64,000 bases of DNA from positions 1 to 64,000 of the forward strand of contig CALMNM010000152.1 in the NCBI GenBank assembly GCA_937868795.1, written 5' to 3'. The position numbers and the translations under genes were made by a program. Positions 59,896 to 64,000 of this stretch are shown here, piece by piece (position 1 is the stretch's first letter; the number at the start of each line of letters is the position of its first letter). Under the pieces are notes generated by a model. It was not told where the DNA came from, searched no databases, and saw nothing but the letters and a program-made list of their open reading frames with translations. The DNA is from an uncultured Acholeplasma sp. (GTDB taxonomy: Bacteria > Bacillota_I > Bacilli_A > Acholeplasmatales > Acholeplasmataceae).

Positions 59896-60293
59896 TTATT
59901 CTACTACAATGCGAACAACATCGCCATCTTTGGATTCAACATTGACAATTTCACCCATGACGCCTTGGCTAATCATTTGAATGAGTGCATCGATATCGAT
60001 ATCTGCATCTTCTAGGTTAACATTGAATTTCCAGTTTTTAAGAGTTTTGCAAATTCGACAGGAATTTGAATCTTGATCACATCACCATCTGCTGAATCGA
60101 CAAAAATCTTCAACATACGAAATGGTGCTTTTTTCCCTTCACCAAATCCTGGGAATGTGGGAACAGCTGGAACTTCGGGAACTTCAATAGCAAGAGCAGC
60201 GAGTAATTTTTCAGCTTCGTCTGCTTTGATGATACCTTTGGCTAATAAATCGAGTATTTTCATTCTTTCTTCTTTTAATTGATCTTTTGACAT
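59896..60293 (-). pseudogene. SHOCT-like domain protein gene with a frameshift
   Basis: The first frame gives an N-terminal SHOCT-like helical hairpin (MKILDLLAKGIIKADEAEKLLAAL), a Pro/Val linker (PEVPAVPTFPGFG) and the start of a small beta domain (MLKIFVDSADGDVIKIQIP). It stops at 60012 after KTGNSMLT. The next frame continues with NVNLEDADIDIDALIQMI and GEIVNVESKDGDVVRIVVE to a stop at 59896, which completes the domain as known in Bacillota homologues. One missing T in the AAATTC run (60025-60030) would explain the break (KTGN-F-NVN). It could be a real recent mutation, a sequencing error or recoding. It is the last of three linked genes. Confidence 0.8.
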
Positions 60294-60317
60294 GGTTTTT
60301 CACCTTTCCTTTTTAGA

Positions 60318-60740
60318 TTACTTTTTCTTTAATAATTCGAGCGCATCTGTGACTGAGATTTCGCCTTTTTCGATCTTTTCTAAAATGCTAGACTTGTTCA
60401 CTTTAGGTTGTGCTTCTTCTTTTTCTTGGACTTTCATGAAGGTATCATCTTCTTCAGATACGGAATAGCCTAAACCGACGATGACATCATCAAGCATCTT
60501 CTTAACGGTGGGATAACTGATATTGAGTTCTTTTTCAATCGCTTTAATGTTGCCGCGATTCTTAATAAAGATTTCAATAAAGTAGAGTTTTTCCGTTTCA
60601 AGATAATTGAACTTCGACAGTGTGAATGATCCTTCAACGGATGTACCACAATGATCACAATGCAATTTTTGAACACGCAATTCATGTTTACAAACAGGGC
60701 ATGTCGATAATACTGGGTTAACTTTTAAATTTTTATCCAT
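60318..60740 (-). CDS. DUF2089-family zinc-ribbon/HTH regulator-like protein
   Basis: The 140-residue protein has an N-terminal zinc ribbon (CPVCKHELRVQKLHCDHCGT), a helix-turn-helix (RGNIKAIEKELNISYPTVKKMLDDV) and a C-terminal SHOCT-like hairpin (ILEKIEKGEISVTDALELLKKK). This is the DUF2089 arrangement, thought to be a DNA-binding regulator. The gene is followed after 24 bases by the SHOCT-like gene and preceded by a small membrane protein with the same kind of hairpin. The shared hairpin suggests that the three proteins contact each other. The target genes are unknown; the operon itself is the usual candidate. Confidence 0.88.
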   Translation of the reverse strand: MDKNLKVNPVLSTCPVCKHELRVQKLHCDHCGTSVEGSFTLSKFNYLETEKLYFIEIFIKNRGNIKAIEKELNISYPTVKKMLDDVIVGLGYSVSEEDDTFMKVQEKEEAQPKVNKSSILEKIEKGEISVTDALELLKKK

Positions 60741-60751
60741 CTTTCTTCTCC

Positions 60752-61105
60752 TTAAATCGTGTAGATTTTAATTTTTTCATTCGTCTTGGTTAAGACATTG
60801 ACTTTCACACCTCTGATTGAAATAAGATCAAATAATTCACTTGCAGTTAATGGAAGTTGATCACTGACCTTTTCTTTCATTCGTCTTCTCATCACCATTT
60901 TGATGATGAAAATGGGTATGGGTAAAGCGAACAGGACCTTCAAGAAGATGTTGACCCCTTTGGATTCGGGGATGTTTAGCGAAAGTTTGACAAAGGATGC
61001 ACGTCTTGGCTTTCGTTCTTTGTACTTTGGATACAACATCTTGTAGGCTTGTTGTGAACTGATCTTTTTATCAGTCAATTGAGTCAATACTTCATCTTTT
61101 GTCAT
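60752..61105 (-). CDS. Small membrane protein with N-terminal SHOCT-like hairpin
   Basis: I do not recognise a named family. The 117 residues start with a helical hairpin (TKDEVLTQLTDKKISSQQAYKMLYPKYKE) similar to the SHOCT-like parts of the two following proteins. After a basic stretch there is one membrane segment (about residues 54-70, IFLKVLFALPIPIFIIKMV) and a beta-rich end (FDLISIRGVKVNVLTKTNEKIKIYTI). The layout is like the linked SHOCT-like gene but with a membrane anchor in the middle. It heads the operon behind a perfect consensus promoter, with an AAGGTGAG ribosome site. A membrane stress-sensing role is possible but not shown. Confidence 0.75.
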   Translation of the reverse strand: MTKDEVLTQLTDKKISSQQAYKMLYPKYKERKPRRASFVKLSLNIPESKGVNIFLKVLFALPIPIFIIKMVMRRRMKEKVSDQLPLTASELFDLISIRGVKVNVLTKTNEKIKIYTI

Positions 61106-61145
61106 TTTTCACTCACCTTCATTAATTTTTTTAATTTACACCTTA

Positions 61146-61174
61146 ATTATATTCAATACTTTTTAAAATGTCAA
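61146..61174 (-). promoter_or_regulatory. Promoter of the SHOCT-like/DUF2089 operon
   Basis: TTGACA (61169-61174), 17-base spacer, TATAAT (61146-61151): exact consensus. An AT-rich stretch leads to the first gene. Confidence 0.88.
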
Positions 61175-61256
61175 TCATTTTTGATAAAAAAATTAAAAAA
61201 ATGAATTTCGAGATTAATTTTATTGATTATTACTTTAATTTTAGGCCGTTTTATCG

Positions 61257-61262
61257 TATAAT
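61257..61262 (+). promoter_or_regulatory. Possible pepT promoter
   Basis: TATAAT with a weak TTTAAT -35 at a 17-base distance, 32 bases before the pepT start. Confidence 0.5.
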
Positions 61263-61293
61263 AGAAGAGAAATTTAGGAAAGTAGGGATGATC

Positions 61294-62505
61294 ATGAATC
61301 GACTCATCGAACGTTTTATTCGTTATACCAAAATCGATACTCAATCAAACCACGACACAAAAACCCATCCTTCAACAGAAAAACAAAAGAATTTATCGAA
61401 AGTCCTTGTTGAAGAATTGAAGACGATGGGACTCGATGCGTTTATGGATGATTACGCGTATACGTACGCGAAAATAAAAGGAAATACACCAAATGCTCCT
61501 GCAATTGGACTCGTCGCACACGTGGATACTTCTCCCGATGCGCCCGGTGCTAACGTCAACCCAAGAATTATCCAATCTTATGATGGCTCAAAGATCGTCC
61601 TTAATGAAAGTTTATCCATGTCACCTGAACAATTCCCAAGTTTGTCTCGCGTGATCGGTGATGATATTATTGTCACCGATGGAAACACACTCTTAGGTGC
61701 TGATGATAAATGTGGTGTTGCTGAAATTATGGAAGTCGCTCAATACTTCATCTCTAATCCAGATGTTCCACATGGTGATATCTATATTTGCTTTACCCCC
61801 GATGAAGAAATCGGTGAAGGTGCAGATCACTTCAATTATGAATGGTTTAAAGCGGATTTCGCTTATACAGCTGATGGTGATGAAGTGGGTGGGATTGAAT
61901 ATGAAAACTTTAATGCGGCTGGTGCTGATGTCTATTTCATCGGCAAATCCATTCATCCGGGTTCTGCAAAGAACAAAATGATCAATGCCCTTCATTTAGC
62001 GATGGAATTTCATGGTATGCTACCCGTTTTTAAAAATCCCGCATATACCGAAGGTTATGAAGGATTCAATCACTTAACCGGATTGAAGGGTGAAGTTGAG
62101 AAAGCACATGCGCACTATATCATCCGCAATCATGATATGTCCAAATTCAATGAACAAAAAATTGAGTTTGAAGTCATTGCAGAATATATGAATCGTAAGT
62201 ATGGTTATCAAGCAGTTGATGTGAAGATAAAAGACTCATACTTCAATATGTATGAAATCATTAAAGATCATATGCAAGTGATTGATCTTGCGAAGAAGGC
62301 AACAGAAAGTGCAGGTGTGGTTCCTTTCACCAAAGCGATTCGTGGAGGTACTGACGGTGCGAGACTCACGTATGAAGGACTGATTTGTCCCAACATCGGT
62401 ACCGGTGGTTATCAATTCCATGGACGCTATGAATTCGCATCCATTCAACAGATGGAAAAAGCAGTCAAAATCTTTATTGAGATCATTAAACTCGCAGCTA
62501 AATAA
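61294..62505 (+). CDS. pepT: Peptidase T (tripeptide aminopeptidase)
   Basis: PepT removes the N-terminal residue from tripeptides in the cytosol. The 403 residues begin RLIERFIRYTKIDTQS. They show the M20 zinc motifs: LVAHVDTSPDAPG with the first His and Asp, LLGADDKCGVA with the bridging Asp, FTPDEEIGEGADHF with the catalytic Glu, and the final His in GGYQFHGRYEF. The frame is open for 42 codons more upstream, but I chose the ATG at 61294: it follows AGGGATG and lies downstream of the promoter. It is the third plus-strand gene and a single unit. Confidence 0.97.
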   Translation: MNRLIERFIRYTKIDTQSNHDTKTHPSTEKQKNLSKVLVEELKTMGLDAFMDDYAYTYAKIKGNTPNAPAIGLVAHVDTSPDAPGANVNPRIIQSYDGSKIVLNESLSMSPEQFPSLSRVIGDDIIVTDGNTLLGADDKCGVAEIMEVAQYFISNPDVPHGDIYICFTPDEEIGEGADHFNYEWFKADFAYTADGDEVGGIEYENFNAAGADVYFIGKSIHPGSAKNKMINALHLAMEFHGMLPVFKNPAYTEGYEGFNHLTGLKGEVEKAHAHYIIRNHDMSKFNEQKIEFEVIAEYMNRKYGYQAVDVKIKDSYFNMYEIIKDHMQVIDLAKKATESAGVVPFTKAIRGGTDGARLTYEGLICPNIGTGGYQFHGRYEFASIQQMEKAVKIFIEIIKLAAK

Positions 62506-62512
62506 AAAAGAT

Positions 62513-62535
62513 AAGCGACATGAGGCATGTCGCTT
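62513..62535. terminator. Bidirectional terminator after pepT
   Basis: AAGCGACAT and ATGTCGCTT pair over a 5-base loop, with T runs on both sides. It ends pepT and the facing small membrane protein gene. Confidence 0.9.
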
Positions 62536-62539
62536 TTTG

Positions 62540-62818
62540 TTAGGATTGATAATATAAACTTATCAAGGGGATCACGATGATTCCAAGATAGAACATGATT
62601 TGATGGTAGGTTTGAAATTCTGTAAAAGGGCGTTTAAAGATCCACTCTGATTTTAAGATAATCAAATTATCAATTAAAAGCAGCATGAATGATATTCCTG
62701 AAAAAAGAATTTTCGTTTCTAGTGGACCCACAAAAGCCATATTGTTATATGAAATGACATTGATCAATACATATAATAACCAACCTAGGAGTAAATAACT
62801 ATATTTTAAGATTGCCAT
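62540..62818 (-). CDS. Small membrane protein of unknown function
   Basis: This 92-residue protein is nearly all hydrophobic, with three membrane segments (about residues 6-26, 36-56 and 70-90) joined by short polar loops (YNNMAFVGPLETK; KSEWIFKRPFTEFQTYH). I know no family for it. The start overlaps the end of the Sel1-repeat gene by 13 bases, so the two are translated together. It may be a membrane partner for the Sel1 protein, though this is only inferred from the overlap. Confidence 0.7.
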   Translation of the reverse strand: MAILKYSYLLLGWLLYVLINVISYNNMAFVGPLETKILFSGISFMLLLIDNLIILKSEWIFKRPFTEFQTYHQIMFYLGIIVIPLISLYYQS

Positions 62819-64000
62819 GTCGATTTTTGGAGTTTCTCATAATTGTTGATCGAATATATCAATTTAACTGCAGCCTCTAATCCTTGGTCTGCAGCTTTTT
62901 GCCATAGGGCTTTCGCCTTTTGTTCATCTTTAGGAACGACACTACCTTCAAAATAGAGCATACCTAAATTATACTGAGCAATGGCAAGATTTGCTTCAGC
63001 AGCTTTTTCATACCAAAATAATGCCTTTTGAATGTCTTTTTCGACACCATCACCACGGTGGTACATGACTGCTAGGTTATATTGGGCATTAGGGTGATTT
63101 TGTTTTGCTGCTTCTTCTAATAATTTAGCAATATTCACATAGTCTTTATTCTCTTGTTTAATAAGAATCATGGCTAAATGATAAAGTGCATTTCTGTTCT
63201 TTTGTAACGCAGCTTTTTCATACCAAAACACCGCTTGATCGATGTCTTGCTCAACACCTTTAGCATTTTGAAAATATAGTCCTACATAATATGCTGCCTC
63301 AACATGATCTTGTTTTGCAGCGACCATAAACCATTCAAAAGCCTTCATTGGGTATTTGGGTTCGTGTTCGTGATAATACATGGCAAGCGTAAATGCAGCG
63401 AGGGCATACTGCTGTTGAGCTGCTTTTTCTAGATAAAAGACAGCTTGACTGAATCTTTCTTCTTCTAATGCAATAATTCCTAGTGCATAAAGCGCATAAG
63501 GGTGATCTTGTTCTGCTGCAAGCGTATAATACTTGATCACTTGTTCCATATTCTTGTCATCATGTGAGATGGTTTCATAGATCATTCCAAGCATATATTG
63601 TGAGTCACTGTAACCTAAATTTGCGGATTTTAAGAACCATTCAATGGCGGAAAAAATATAACGTTGAACATAAAAACCATAGTAATAATACGTGCCAATA
63701 ATATGAATACTCACAGGATCTTGTGCATCTGCTTCAAGTTTGAGTCCTTCAAAGTTTTGTTGAAAGTAATCTTTTGCGATGGCATCGTCTTTTTCAACAC
63801 CCATCCCACTATGATACATCAAGCCTAAAGCATAGCCACATTTATACGATCCTAAAGCTTCACCCTTCTGGTAATGTTCCATCGCTTTTTTAAAGTCAAC
63901 AGAAATCCCATCGCCTAAACCATAAAAACGTCCTAAAAAATAATGGGCATCTGCATGACCTAAAGCAACCGCTTGAGAAAAATGCTCGATTGAAACCATA
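62806..64000 (-). CDS. Sel1-repeat protein, cut by the window edge
   Basis: At least 397 residues of helical Sel1-type (TPR-like) repeats of about 36 residues are seen. Each follows A-x-x-LG-x-(M/F)Y-x-x-G-x-G-V-x-D-x-x-K-A-x-x-(W/H)(Y/F)-x-K-A, for example YNLAVMYHRGDGVEKD and YNLGMLYFEGSVVPKD. Such proteins act as scaffolds for protein contact. The first visible repeat is incomplete, so the gene probably begins to the right of the window; the ATG at 63999 is not a safe start. No signal peptide or catalytic domain is visible in this part. A small membrane protein gene follows with a 13-base overlap. Confidence 0.9.
   Translation of the reverse strand, partial: MVSIEHFSQAVALGHADAHYFLGRFYGLGDGISVDFKKAMEHYQKGEALGSYKCGYALGLMYHSGMGVEKDDAIAKDYFQQNFEGLKLEADAQDPVSIHIIGTYYYYGFYVQRYIFSAIEWFLKSANLGYSDSQYMLGMIYETISHDDKNMEQVIKYYTLAAEQDHPYALYALGIIALEEERFSQAVFYLEKAAQQQYALAAFTLAMYYHEHEPKYPMKAFEWFMVAAKQDHVEAAYYVGLYFQNAKGVEQDIDQAVFWYEKAALQKNRNALYHLAMILIKQENKDYVNIAKLLEEAAKQNHPNAQYNLAVMYHRGDGVEKDIQKALFWYEKAAEANLAIAQYNLGMLYFEGSVVPKDEQKAKALWQKAADQGLEAAVKLIYSINNYEKLQKSTWQS

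Noticed and set aside
60025-60030. Programmed ribosomal frameshift in the SHOCT-like gene
   Set aside because: No X-XXY-YYZ slippery heptamer or downstream pseudoknot is evident; a one-base deletion or sequencing error is simpler. Kept only as an open alternative.

Overview
The window looks like one contiguous stretch of the core chromosome of a low-GC bacterium in the Bacillota/Mycoplasmatota, most like the Acholeplasma/Izemoplasma/Haloplasma side of the tree. The gene content and order are Bacillus-like (polA-mutM-coaE-dnaB-dnaI-thrS; ftsY-ylxM-ffh; phoH-ybeY-cdd-era-recO-glyQS-dnaG-rpoD-trmK). Several neighbours usual in Bacillus are absent: nrdR beside dnaB, dprA beside topA, dgkA beside ybeY. 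DnaI has lost its zinc ribbon and TopA is short. TGA is used as a stop (for example ffh, pilin, rbgA) and Trp is TGG, so this is not the Mycoplasma code. The lineage is an inference; no 16S rRNA is present. All but three protein genes lie on the minus strand, as expected for one arm of a replichore. No stretch over 300 bases lacks a gene, and I see no CRISPR array, insertion sequence or prophage.

Layout (minus strand, so operons read from high to low coordinates). 1-8.4 kb: replication and repair genes polA, mutM, coaE, dnaB, dnaI, then thrS behind a T-box; a leader before the next gene (probably infC) runs off the left edge. 8.4-11.1 kb: signal recognition particle genes ftsY, ylxM, ffh. 11.1-11.8 kb: thiol peroxidase and, upstream, a roughly 98-nt structured RNA with its own promoter and terminator. 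11.8-19.0 kb: topA, then the operon unknown membrane protein-ftsK/sftA-lepB-rbgA-rnhB. 19.0-28.8 kb: a complete-looking type IV pilus locus in three transcription blocks. First come three minor prepilins, a VanW-like protein, PilB and PilC; then the major pilin with its own promoter and terminator; then PilD, a PilM-PilN fusion and a PilO-like protein. No PilT retraction ATPase is present. 28.9-34.7 kb: a HAD phosphatase, an AT-rich orphan gene, tRNA-Arg, and a marR-ABC-ABC exporter operon. 34.7-43.1 kb: the large macromolecular-synthesis operon from phoH to trmK. 43.2-50.8 kb: rpsU, secG, rsmE, cysK-cysE, a glyoxalase-II-like hydrolase, and carboxypeptidase M32-sdaA-rRNA methyltransferase. 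50.8-55.1 kb: a metal operon zip-dtxR-mgtE-mgtE with a perfect DtxR-type palindrome at its promoter. 55.2-61.2 kb: aldo/keto reductase, a second heterodimeric ABC exporter, and a three-gene SHOCT-like/DUF2089 operon whose last gene is frameshifted. 61.3-64 kb: pepT, a small membrane protein and a Sel1-repeat protein cut by the window edge.

Most of the window is housekeeping. The parts most worth attention are the pilus locus (fusion, VanW-like member, beta-rich minor pilin), the small RNA at 11.7 kb, the DtxR-like operator tying two MgtE channels to a ZIP transporter, and the SHOCT-like operon. Promoters fall into two clear types: near-consensus TTGACA-17-TATAAT, and extended -10 (TGnTATAAT) promoters with poor -35 boxes.
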